NCBI RefSeq assembly: GCF_036013935.1
Contig: NZ_CP107902.1
Location: 3,629,001 to 3,693,000, forward strand
Length of the DNA stretch: 64,000 bases
Direction: 5' to 3'
DNA from: Streptomyces sp. NBC_00461
GTDB lineage: Bacteria > Actinomycetota > Actinomycetes > Streptomycetales > Streptomycetaceae
In this document: piece by piece, positions 1 to 7,560 of the stretch
Layout: each line of letters begins with the position of its first letter
How positions within the stretch are numbered: position 1 is the stretch's first letter
The notes under the pieces: model-generated
What the model was told of the DNA's origin: nothing
What the model saw: only the letters and a program-made list of their open reading frames with translations
The model's database searches: none
Program-made: the position numbers and the translations under genes

Positions 1-1
1 G

Positions 2-1288
2 CTGACGGCGGGTGTCCACATCCCGGAGGCGGCGGGCTCGGGCACCTACTTCGACGATTACGTGTCGAGGATCGTCGCGGCGGGCGGGGCCGCTCTCGGC
101 TTCGGCCTGGCTCCCGTGCACGACACGGTGCCGCGCGCTCTGGTGGCGGCGTGCGACGCGCATGGGCTGCCCCTGCTGGAGGTGCCGCCGCAGACCACGT
201 TCTCGGGGGTGGCCCGCGCGGTCTGGCAGCTGATGGCCCAGGCCCGCCTCGCGGAACTCCGCCGGGTCACCGACGCCCAGCAGAGCCTCGCCGCGGCGGC
301 GTCCCGCCCGGACCCGGTGCCGTCGGTGCTGCGGCAACTGGCCCAGCGGGTGGGGGGCCGGGCGGTGCTGTACGGGCCGGAAGGAGCGGAGATCGCGTCC
401 GCGGGGCGCACGGCGGGCACCGGGGCCGGGGAGGCGCTCGCCGAGCTCGCGCAGGTCGTCCGCCCGTCGGGTGCGGGGACGCCCACCTCCGCCACCGACA
501 ACAAGTCCGGCACCCATCTCGCCGCCTACGCCCTCGGTGCAGGTCAGGGCTTTGTCCTCGGGGTGGCCGCGCCGCGGCGGGATCCCGGTGACCACACCAT
601 CGCCTCCGTCGCCGCCGTCCTGCTGTCCCTGCTCACCGGCGAGCACCAGAGCGGCACGGGTGCGGCCCGGTCGTCGGCGCTGGTACGGCTGCTGCTGGGG
701 GCGCCGCCGGCCGACGTGGCCCCGCTCCTGGGGTCCGGCAGGTGGCTCGTGGTGCATGCCCGGCCGGACGCGCAGGCTCCCGACCCGGTCGCCGCCTCCG
801 CGCTGGGCGCGGCCCTCGGGTCGCCGCTGGTCGACCTCGCGCAGGACGTCGTACGCGTCCTCGTGCCGGCCGACCGCGAACCGGCCGCGCAGCCCGGCTG
901 GACGCTGGGCGTCAGCGCCGCCGCGGCCCCCTCGGCGTGGCCGTCCGCCGACACGCAGGCCGCCCGTGCGCTGGCCCGGGCCCGCGCCACCCGTACCGCC
1001 CTGGTCCGTCACGGCGAGCACGCGGGCCTCGCCGACCTGGTACCGGCCCGGGAGGCCGAGGCCCACGCCCGGATGCTCCTCGCCCCGGTCGCGGACCCGC
1101 CCGCGCTGGCCGAGACGCTGCGCACCTGGCTGTCCCTGCATGGCAGTTGGGACCGTACGGCGGTCGCCCTGTCCGTCCACCGCAACACGGTCCGCCAGCG
1201 CATCGCCCGCTGCGCCGCGCTCCTCGACACGGACCTGGACGACCCGGACGTACGCATGGAGCTGTGGTTCGCGCTGCGGCAGGGGTAG
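2..1288 (+). CDS. PucR-family transcriptional regulator (5' end outside window)
   Basis: The frame is open from base 2 without a start codon, so the gene begins upstream of the window. The visible N-terminal part (positions 2-220) has the glycine-rich pattern and the 'HGLPLLEVP' signature of the PucR N-terminal sensory domain. The last ~60 residues hold the PucR-type C-terminal helix-turn-helix, with 'SVHRNTVRQRIARC' as recognition helix. Family members regulate purine catabolism or amine/alcohol metabolism; the ligand here cannot be told. The stop is TAG at 1286-1288, about 115 bp before the next gene on the same strand. Confidence 0.85.
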   Translation: MTAGVHIPEAAGSGTYFDDYVSRIVAAGGAALGFGLAPVHDTVPRALVAACDAHGLPLLEVPPQTTFSGVARAVWQLMAQARLAELRRVTDAQQSLAAAASRPDPVPSVLRQLAQRVGGRAVLYGPEGAEIASAGRTAGTGAGEALAELAQVVRPSGAGTPTSATDNKSGTHLAAYALGAGQGFVLGVAAPRRDPGDHTIASVAAVLLSLLTGEHQSGTGAARSSALVRLLLGAPPADVAPLLGSGRWLVVHARPDAQAPDPVAASALGAALGSPLVDLAQDVVRVLVPADREPAAQPGWTLGVSAAAAPSAWPSADTQAARALARARATRTALVRHGEHAGLADLVPAREAEAHARMLLAPVADPPALAETLRTWLSLHGSWDRTAVALSVHRNTVRQRIARCAALLDTDLDDPDVRMELWFALRQG

Positions 1289-1403
1289 TGCGCGGCAGCG
1301 GGCGGCAATAGGTACCGCGGCTCATGAGAATGAGTACGTGACCCACGTCCCAGCGCTCGGGACGCCAGGGACTCGTACAGTCGCCTGCCTCACAATGGGA
1401 TCC

Positions 1404-2201
1404 ATGCCGATACCCGGGACACCCAGCCGCGCCGAGCTCGTCGACCACCTCGTACGGACCCGCATCGCGGGCGACGTCGCGACGCCCCGCGAGAACAACC
1501 TCAGCCACTACCGCAAGCTGGCGAACGGCGACCGCCACTACTGGCTCGGCCTGGAGCTCGGCGACCGCTGGAAGGACGAGCAGGACGTGCTCGCGGTGAT
1601 GGCGGAGCGGGTGGGCGTGAACGACGATCCCGAGTACCGGTACGGCCAGGACACCATCGACCCCGAGCTGACCGTCGACGGCCTGGAGCGGATGGCGGCC
1701 CGGCTGCGCAAGGCGGCCGACGGGCAGCAGCGGGTGCTGTTCGCGACCGGCCACCCGGGCGGTCTGCTCGACGTGCACCGCGCCACGGCCGCCGCGCTGC
1801 GTGCGGCGGGCTGCGAGATCGTCGTGATCCCGGACGGGCTGCAGACCGAGGAGGGCTACGTCTGGCAGCTCGCGGACGTCGCGGTCCTGGAGCACGGCGC
1901 CACCCTGTGGCACACCCACTCCGGTGAGCCGATGCGGGCCATCCTCACGGCACTTGAGCACAGGGAGCGTCCGCTGCCCGACCTGGTGGTGGCCGACCAC
2001 GGCTGGGCGGGCTACGCGGGCCGGCACGGCGTCGACTCCGTCGGCTACGCGGACTGCAACGACCCGGCGCTCTTCCTGGCGGAGGCGGAGGGCACCGTGC
2101 AGGTCGTGGTCCCGCTGGACGACCACGTCGTCAACCCGCGCTACTACGACCCGATGACGGCGTATCTGCTGGCGGAGGCGGGGCTGACCCAGGGGGCCTA
2201 G
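1404..2201 (+). CDS. Conserved actinobacterial phosphatase-like protein, function unknown
   Basis: A 265-aa soluble protein with no signal peptide or membrane segment. It carries conserved-looking blocks such as 'TPRENNLSHYRKLANGDRHY', 'LFATGHPGGLLDVHR', 'VVADHGWAG' and 'GYADCNDPALFLAE'. Close relatives in other streptomycetes are, as far as I recall, simply labelled 'phosphatase'; no classical phosphatase motif decides this. Two in-frame ATGs (1395 and 1404) are possible; neither has a good ribosome site, and 1404 gives the family-like N-terminus MPIPGTPSRAE. It converges with the MDMPI-like gene, and both stop codons lie in one long hairpin. Confidence 0.7.
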   Translation: MPIPGTPSRAELVDHLVRTRIAGDVATPRENNLSHYRKLANGDRHYWLGLELGDRWKDEQDVLAVMAERVGVNDDPEYRYGQDTIDPELTVDGLERMAARLRKAADGQQRVLFATGHPGGLLDVHRATAAALRAAGCEIVVIPDGLQTEEGYVWQLADVAVLEHGATLWHTHSGEPMRAILTALEHRERPLPDLVVADHGWAGYAGRHGVDSVGYADCNDPALFLAEAEGTVQVVVPLDDHVVNPRYYDPMTAYLLAEAGLTQGA

Positions 2202-2257
2202 TGCCGCGGCAGGGAACGTCTGCGCGACGGGGCGAACGTTGCCTGTTGCGGTACTAG
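2198..2257. terminator. Bidirectional terminator whose stem contains both stop codons
   Basis: A 22-bp stem (2198-2219 with 2236-2257) has one G-G mismatch and three G-T pairs around a 16-nt loop. It separates two convergent genes. The TAG of the upstream + gene (2199-2201) pairs with the CTA complement of the TAG of the - gene (2254-2256). Confidence 0.75.
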
Positions 2258-2931
2258 ATCCCGGCGATCGACGTGGGGGCACGCTCGGCGCGGGCGAGCC
2301 CCCGTACGACATCCACGACGCCGTGGCGACGGACCGCGAGGCGGGCGAGCAGCTCGACGACCGGTGCGGTCACGTGGTCCGGGAACCGCGGGGTCGGCAG
2401 GCCCACGCTGAACGCCAAGTCGTCGGCGTGGACGACGAGTTCCATGAGCCGGGTGAGCAGGAAGTCGTCGAGTTCGAGGGACCAGTCGCCCCAGGAGGGC
2501 ATGCGGATCGGCCGCTGTGCGGGTGCGGCCGTGAGATCCGGACGCAGCCGGCCGACCGTGTCCCGCACGCGCACGAGGAGCGCCTCGTGGCCCTCCGCGC
2601 CGGTGGCCTCACCGCCCTTGCGGATACGGATGTTGACGGCTCCGTCGACACCGGCGTCCAGCCAGGTCACCCGCTCCAGGTAGTACTCCCGCAGGGACAC
2701 CACCGGCTGTACGGGCACCGGCTCGGCGAGCAGCTCCGGCAGCGCGAGTTCCTGATGTGCGGTGTGCCCCGCGAGGCCGCCGACGCTGAAGTCCCGCAGG
2801 GCGCTGGGTTTTTCCCAGGCGGCGGCGACGGCGGGATCCGCGATCAGCTCGGCGACGATCCCGGAGGCGTCCAGGAACGCTTCCCGGATGCGGCCGCCGC
2901 GCCAGTTCCACGACTCTTCTGTCACAGTCAT
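2254..2931 (-). CDS. Maleylpyruvate isomerase-like, mycothiol-dependent (DinB/MDMPI superfamily) protein
   Basis: This 225-aa protein fits the actinobacterial TIGR03083/MDMPI group of the DinB-like four-helix superfamily. An N-terminal helical segment has a His in 'GLAGHTAHQELAL', and a central 'RLMELVVHADDLAFSVGLP' supplies the typical H-x3-D metal-site helix. Members use mycothiol as cofactor or are uncharacterised; the substrate is unknown. I start it at ATG 2931 (MTVTEESWNW), because upstream codons are low-complexity. It follows tesB by 31 bp on the same strand and is probably co-transcribed with tesB and the acyl-CoA dehydrogenase. Confidence 0.8.
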   Translation of the reverse strand: MTVTEESWNWRGGRIREAFLDASGIVAELIADPAVAAAWEKPSALRDFSVGGLAGHTAHQELALPELLAEPVPVQPVVSLREYYLERVTWLDAGVDGAVNIRIRKGGEATGAEGHEALLVRVRDTVGRLRPDLTAAPAQRPIRMPSWGDWSLELDDFLLTRLMELVVHADDLAFSVGLPTPRFPDHVTAPVVELLARLAVRRHGVVDVVRGLARAERAPTSIAGI

Positions 2932-2962
2932 GGGCCCATCCCAGCGCGGTGGCAGCGCCGTC

Positions 2963-3850
2963 TCAACCGAGTTTCCGCCGAGGGGCTCGGACCACGCCTT
3001 CCTGGATGACCGAGATGGCCAGTTGCCCGTCCTGCGTGTAGATCCGGGCCTGGCCGAGACCGCGGCCGCCATGTGCCGACGGCGACTCCTGGTCGTACAG
3101 GAGCCATTCGTCGGCGCGGAACGGGCGGTGGAACCACATCGCGTGGTCCAGCGAGGCCCCGACGACGTCCCCGACGGCCCAGCCGCCGCGGCCGTGCGCG
3201 AGGAGGATCGAGTCGAGCAGGGTCATGTCGGAGACGTAGGTGGCGAGGACGACGTGCAGCAGCGGTTCGTCGACGGCACCCTCGAGCTTGCCGTTGGTGC
3301 GGAACCACACCTGGGAGTGCGGCTCGCGCGACTCGCCGAACTTTCCGAACGGCGGTTCGTCGACGTAGCGCAGGTCGATCGACTCGCGCGCCTCCAGGAA
3401 CTTCTCCACCACCGCCGGGGCGAGGTGGTCGTAGCCGCGCAGCCGCTCCTCGGATGTGGGCAGCGTGGCCGGGTCGGGCGCGGACGGCATCGGCGCCTGG
3501 TGCTCGAAGCCCTCCTCGTACCGCTGGAAGGAGGCGGAGAGGGCGAAGATCGGCTGCCCGTGCTGGACCGCGATGACGCGGCGAGCGGTGAAGGAGCGGC
3601 CGTCGTTCATGCGCTCGACGGTGTAGACGATGGGCGCGCCAGGGTCGCCCGGGCGCAGGAAGTACGCGTGCAGGGAGTGGGCGTGCCGGTCAGCGGGGAC
3701 CGTACGCCCGGCGGCGACGAGCGCCTGGGCCGCGACCTGTCCGCCGAAGACGCGTGGGACGACGGCGGACCGGGACTGGCCGCGGAAGATGTTCTCCTCG
3801 ATCTGCTCCAGGTCGAGCAGATCGAGGAGATCCTGTAGTGCCTGGCTCAT
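2963..3850 (-). CDS. tesB: Acyl-CoA thioesterase II (TesB)
   Basis: A 295-aa double-hotdog thioesterase that would hydrolyse acyl-CoA to free acid and CoA in the cytosol. Family landmarks are 'RVFGGQVAAQAL', 'SLHAYFLRPGDP' and 'YTVERMNDGRSF' in the first hotdog and 'LDHAMWFHRPFRADEWLLY' in the second. By comparison with E. coli TesB, the Asp-Thr-Gln triad corresponds to D208 ('VSDMT'), S233 (Ser instead of Thr) and Q283 ('VIQEGVVR'). Length matches the family. It lies 46 bp downstream of the acyl-CoA dehydrogenase gene and 31 bp upstream of the MDMPI-like gene, suggesting a lipid or branched-acid catabolic operon. Confidence 0.93.
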   Translation of the reverse strand: MSQALQDLLDLLDLEQIEENIFRGQSRSAVVPRVFGGQVAAQALVAAGRTVPADRHAHSLHAYFLRPGDPGAPIVYTVERMNDGRSFTARRVIAVQHGQPIFALSASFQRYEEGFEHQAPMPSAPDPATLPTSEERLRGYDHLAPAVVEKFLEARESIDLRYVDEPPFGKFGESREPHSQVWFRTNGKLEGAVDEPLLHVVLATYVSDMTLLDSILLAHGRGGWAVGDVVGASLDHAMWFHRPFRADEWLLYDQESPSAHGGRGLGQARIYTQDGQLAISVIQEGVVRAPRRKLG

Positions 3851-3896
3851 GGCAGACAGTTGTACCCGCCAGTAATTTCTTGAGGTTTCGTGGCCC

Positions 3897-5063
3897 TTAC
3901 AGGCCCATGTCCTTGGCGATGATCGTCTTCATGATCTCGCTGGTGCCACCGTAGATGCGGTTGACGCGGTTGTCCGCGTACAGGCGGGCGATCGGGTACT
4001 CGTTCATGAAGCCGTAGCCGCCGTGCAGCTGGAGGCAGCGGTCGATGACGCGGTGCGCGACCTCGGTGCAGAACAGCTTGGCGCTGGCGGCCTCGGCAGG
4101 CGTCAGCTCACCGGCGTCGAGGGCTTCGAGCGCACGGTCGGCGACCGCTTCCGCCGCGTCGACCTCGGCCTGGCAGGCGGCCAGCTCGAACTTGGTGTTC
4201 TGGAAGGAGGCGACGGGCTTGCCGAAGACGGTGCGCTCCTGCACGTACTCCTTGGCGAACCGGACGGCGGCCTTGGCCTGCGCATAGGCGCCGAAGGCGA
4301 TGCCCCAGCGCTCGGAGGCGAGGTTGTGGCCGAGGTAGTAGAAGCCCTTGTTCTCCTCGCCGAGGAGGTCCTCGACGGGCACCTTGACGTCGACGAAGGC
4401 GAGTTCGGCGGTGTCGGAGGTCTTCAGGCCGAGCTTGTCGAGCTTGCGGCCGATGGAGTAGCCCTCGGACTTGGTGTCGACGGCGAAGAGGGAGATGCCG
4501 TGGCGGCGGTCCTCGGCGGTCGGCGCCGCGGTGCGGGCGCAGACGATCACACGGTCGGCGTGCACGCCGCCGGTGATGAAGGTCTTGGAGCCGTTGAGGA
4601 CGTAGTGCGTGCCGTCCTCGCTCAGCTTGGCGGTGGTCTTCATGCCCGCGAGGTCGGAGCCGGTGCCCGGCTCGGTCATCGCCAGGGCCCACATCTCCTC
4701 GGCGGAGACGAACTTCGGCAGGAAGCGCTTCTTCTGCTCGTCGGTGGCGAGCATCTTGATGTACGGCAGGCCGAGCAGCACGTGCACGCCGGAGCCGCCG
4801 AACTGGACGCCCGCGCGGGACGTCTCCTCGTACATCACGGCCTCGAACTTGTACGAGTCGATGCCGGCGCCGCCGAACTCCTCGTCGACGCGGATGCCGA
4901 AGACGCCGAGCTCGGCGAGCTTGTAGTAGAAGTCGCGCGGCGCCTGGCCAGCTGCGAACCACTCGTCGTAGACCGGAACGACCTCGGCCTCGATGAAGGC
5001 CCGCAGGGTCTCCCGGAACGCCTCGTGGTCCTCGTTGAACACCGTACGGCGCACCGCCGCCAC
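3897..5063 (-). CDS. Acyl-CoA dehydrogenase with displaced catalytic glutamate
   Basis: A 388-aa FAD-dependent acyl-CoA dehydrogenase. The N-terminal helical domain is followed by 'AMTEPGTGSD' (FAD/substrate loop, ~128-137), 'VLNGSKTFITGG' and the C-terminal 'QLHGGYGFMNEYPIARLYAD' block. The usual C-terminal base motif Y-E-G-T reads Y371-G-G-T here. A glutamate is instead present at E251 ('NLASERWGIAF'), the position used by isovaleryl-CoA and long-chain dehydrogenases, so the enzyme is expected to be active. It heads a minus-strand operon with tesB and an MDMPI-like gene. Upstream is a near-palindrome at 5153-5168 that could be its operator. Substrate not determined. Confidence 0.93.
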   Translation of the reverse strand: MAAVRRTVFNEDHEAFRETLRAFIEAEVVPVYDEWFAAGQAPRDFYYKLAELGVFGIRVDEEFGGAGIDSYKFEAVMYEETSRAGVQFGGSGVHVLLGLPYIKMLATDEQKKRFLPKFVSAEEMWALAMTEPGTGSDLAGMKTTAKLSEDGTHYVLNGSKTFITGGVHADRVIVCARTAAPTAEDRRHGISLFAVDTKSEGYSIGRKLDKLGLKTSDTAELAFVDVKVPVEDLLGEENKGFYYLGHNLASERWGIAFGAYAQAKAAVRFAKEYVQERTVFGKPVASFQNTKFELAACQAEVDAAEAVADRALEALDAGELTPAEAASAKLFCTEVAHRVIDRCLQLHGGYGFMNEYPIARLYADNRVNRIYGGTSEIMKTIIAKDMGL

Positions 5064-5152
5064 CGCCCTTCTCTGCGCCTGAACCGGCGCCGCTCTCGCG
5101 GATGTGGTTGCTCGCCGTCGGGGTTCCTCAATGGGTGGTTGCGGATCCGATG

Positions 5153-5168
5153 GCTAAGCGCTTGCTCA
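5153..5168. promoter_or_regulatory. Palindromic operator candidate upstream of acyl-CoA dehydrogenase
   Basis: Read on the minus strand the site is TGAGCAAGCGCTTAGC, a near-palindrome around AAGCGCTT. It resembles the A-n-CAAG-nn-CTTG-n-T pattern of KstR2-type TetR operators at most positions. It lies 90 bp upstream of the dehydrogenase start and downstream of the tetR gene. The regulator is unknown. Confidence 0.4.
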
Positions 5169-5226
5169 GAACATCACGGTACCGGCGGGTAGGTAGAGGC
5201 GTCCAGAGGTGATCCCGTAACGCTCG

Positions 5227-5823
5227 TCACTCCGTCCCGGCCGCCGCGAAGGCCCCCCTCGCCATCCGGTGCAGCAGCTCCGCCGTCGTCCCGCGGCCCG
5301 GCAGCGAACCGGGGCGGCCCAGGTGCGGGGTCGAGTTCAGGAGTCCGAAGACGGAGTGGACGGCCGAGCGGGCGGCGGGCTCGGACAGGCCGGGGTAGAC
5401 CTCGCGCAGGATCTCCACCCACAGCTCGACGTACTGCCGCTGCAGCTGCCGCACCAGCTTGCGGTCGCTGTCCCGCAGGCGGTCCAGCTCGCGGTCGTGC
5501 AGGGTGATCAGGGGGCGGTCGTCGAGCGCGAAGTCGATGTGCCCCTCGATGAGCGAGTCGAGGATCACCTCGGGCGCCGTCCCGTCGGCCTCCTTCAGGC
5601 GCCGCTTCGCGCCGGTCAGGAGCTGGCCGCTGATCCCCACGAGCAGTTCGGCGAGCATCGCGTCCTTGCCCGCGAAGTGGCGGTACAGGCCCGGCCCGCT
5701 GATGCCGACCGCGGCACCTATCTCGTCGACTCCGACCCCGTGGAAACCGCGCTCGGCGAACAGCCGCGCGGCCTCCTTGAGGATCTGCTCACGGCGGGCG
5801 GGGGCGTCGGTTCTGGTGGCCAT
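5227..5823 (-). CDS. TetR-family transcriptional repressor, divergent from acyl-CoA carboxylase operon
   Basis: A 198-aa TetR protein. The N-terminal HTH (about residues 10-57) contains 'AARLFAERGFHGVGVDEIG' and 'VGISGPGLYRHFAGKDAML'; the C-terminal ligand domain is helical. It is transcribed away from the carboxyltransferase gene, and the 95-bp gap contains two related 16-bp near-palindromes, the expected binding sites for autorepression and control of the catabolic operon. The inducer is probably an acyl-CoA from branched-chain degradation (inference from neighbours). S. coelicolor has the same arrangement at this locus as I recall it. Confidence 0.9.
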   Translation of the reverse strand: MATRTDAPARREQILKEAARLFAERGFHGVGVDEIGAAVGISGPGLYRHFAGKDAMLAELLVGISGQLLTGAKRRLKEADGTAPEVILDSLIEGHIDFALDDRPLITLHDRELDRLRDSDRKLVRQLQRQYVELWVEILREVYPGLSEPAARSAVHSVFGLLNSTPHLGRPGSLPGRGTTAELLHRMARGAFAAAGTE

Positions 5824-5845
5824 GGAAGCAATTCTAGACAGGGAG

Positions 5846-5889
5846 GTTAGCGGTCGTTAACCTGAAGGAAATGGTTAACGCTCATTAAC
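5846..5889. promoter_or_regulatory. Pair of 16-bp TetR operator candidates
   Basis: GTTAGCGGTCGTTAAC (5846-5861) and GTTAACGCTCATTAAC (5874-5889) are each imperfect palindromes with GTTA..TAAC ends. They are near-inverted copies of one another, with starts 28 bp apart. They lie between the divergent tetR (start 5823) and carboxyltransferase (start 5919) genes, where a repressor could block both promoters. Confidence 0.6.
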
Positions 5890-5918
5890 AGTCGACCACT
5901 GGGTGAGGGGACCGCAGG

Positions 5919-7550
5919 ATGCAAGAGGCACCGGAGCTGACGAGCGCGGCAGATCCCGCGTCGGAGGCCTGGCAAGCCAATGAGGCGGCGCACCGGGCGC
6001 TCGTCGAGGAGCTGCGCGGCAAGCTGGCCGCGGCCCGGCTCGGCGGCGGCGAGAAGGCGCGGGCCAGGCACACCGCGCGCGGCAAGCTGCTGCCGCGCGA
6101 CCGGGTGGACACGCTGCTCGACCCGGGCTCGCCGTTCCTGGAGCTGGCACCCCTCGCGGCCGACGGCATGTACGACGGGGCGGCCCCGGCGGCCGGTGTG
6201 ATCGCCGGGATCGGGCGGGTGAGCGGCCGCGAGTGCGTGATCGTCGCCAACGACGCCACGGTCAAGGGCGGCACGTACTACCCGATGACGGTGAAGAAGC
6301 ACCTGCGCGCCCAGGAGGTGGCCCTGGAGAACCGCCTCCCGTGCATCTACCTGGTCGACTCCGGGGGCGCCTTCCTGCCCATGCAGGACGAGGTCTTCCC
6401 GGACCGGGAGCACTTCGGGCGGATCTTCTACAACCAGGCGCGGATGTCCGGGGCCGGCATCCCGCAGATCGCCGCCGTCCTCGGCTCGTGCACGGCCGGC
6501 GGTGCGTATGTCCCGGCCATGAGCGACGAGGCCGTCATCGTCCGCAACCAGGGCACCATCTTCCTGGGCGGTCCTCCCCTGGTGAAGGCCGCCACCGGTG
6601 AGGTGGTGACCGCCGAGGAGCTGGGCGGCGGCGAGGTCCACTCCCGGGTCTCCGGCGTGACGGACCACCTCGCCGAGGACGACGCGCACGCACTGCGGAT
6701 CGTCCGGAACATCGCCGCGACACTCCCCGCGCGCGGGGCGCTGCCCTGGGAGGTGCGGCCCGGCGTCGAGCCGAAGGTGGATCCCTACGGTCTGTACGGC
6801 GCGGTCCCCGTCGACCCCCGCACCCCCTACGACGTACGCGAGGTCATCGCGCGCGTGGTCGACGGCTCCCGTTTCGCCGAGTTCAAGGCCGAGTTCGGGC
6901 AGACGCTGGTCACCGGGTTCGCCCGGATCCACGGCCACCCGGTCGGCATCGTCGCCAACAACGGCATCCTGTTCTCCGAGTCCGCCCAGAAGGGCGCCCA
7001 CTTCATCGAGCTGTGCGACCAGCGCGGCATCCCGCTGGTGTTCCTGCAGAACATCTCCGGGTTCATGGTCGGCAAGGACTACGAGGCGGGCGGCATCGCC
7101 AAGCACGGCGCCAAGATGGTCACGGCGGTGGCCTGCACCCGCGTGCCGAAGCTGACGGTCGTGGTCGGCGGTTCGTACGGCGCGGGCAACTACTCGATGT
7201 GCGGCCGGGCCTACTCCCCCCGCTTCCTGTGGATGTGGCCGGGCGCCAAGATCTCCGTCATGGGCGGCGAGCAGGCCGCCTCCGTCCTCGCGACCGTCAA
7301 GCGGGACCAGCTGGAGGCGCGCGGCGAATCCTGGCCCGCGGACGAGGAAGAGGCCTTCAAGGCGCCGATCCGGCAGCAGTACGAGCGCCAGGGCAGCGCC
7401 TATTACGCCACCGCCCGCCTCTGGGACGACGGCGTGATCGACCCGCTGGAGACCCGCCAGGTGCTGGGTCTCGCGCTGACCGCCTGCGCCAACGCGCCAC
7501 TTTCCCAAAGGGACTACACAGCGCCCCAGTTCGGCGTCTTCCGGATGTGA
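5919..7550 (+). CDS. Acyl-CoA carboxylase carboxyltransferase (beta) subunit, probably 3-methylcrotonyl-CoA carboxylase
   Basis: A 543-aa biotin-dependent carboxyltransferase that moves CO2 from carboxybiotin to an acyl-CoA. The N-terminal half has '[20 protein letters not shown]' and '[16 protein letters not shown]' (acyl-CoA side, oxyanion hole). The C-terminal half has '[20 protein letters not shown]' and '[15 protein letters not shown]' (biotin side). Length and motifs fit methylcrotonyl-CoA carboxylase beta (LiuB/AccD1 type) better than propionyl- or acetyl-CoA enzymes. The next genes encode the matching alpha subunit (10-bp gap), HMG-CoA lyase and AcdH, which together describe leucine degradation. 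The start ATG 5919 follows GGACCGCAGG. Confidence 0.92.
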   Translation: MQEAPELTSAADPASEAWQANEAAHRALVEELRGKLAAARLGGGEKARARHTARGKLLPRDRVDTLLDPGSPFLELAPLAADGMYDGAAPAAGVIAGIGRVSGRECVIVANDATVKGGTYYPMTVKKHLRAQEVALENRLPCIYLVDSGGAFLPMQDEVFPDREHFGRIFYNQARMSGAGIPQIAAVLGSCTAGGAYVPAMSDEAVIVRNQGTIFLGGPPLVKAATGEVVTAEELGGGEVHSRVSGVTDHLAEDDAHALRIVRNIAATLPARGALPWEVRPGVEPKVDPYGLYGAVPVDPRTPYDVREVIARVVDGSRFAEFKAEFGQTLVTGFARIHGHPVGIVANNGILFSESAQKGAHFIELCDQRGIPLVFLQNISGFMVGKDYEAGGIAKHGAKMVTAVACTRVPKLTVVVGGSYGAGNYSMCGRAYSPRFLWMWPGAKISVMGGEQAASVLATVKRDQLEARGESWPADEEEAFKAPIRQQYERQGSAYYATARLWDDGVIDPLETRQVLGLALTACANAPLSQRDYTAPQFGVFRM

Positions 7551-7560
7551 GGAGGGACCC

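Noticed and set aside
912..2312. Long minus-strand open frame opposite the PucR and phosphatase-like genes
   Set aside because: Shadow of GC-rich codon usage; composition is Arg/Gly/Pro-biased with no ribosome site or family motif.
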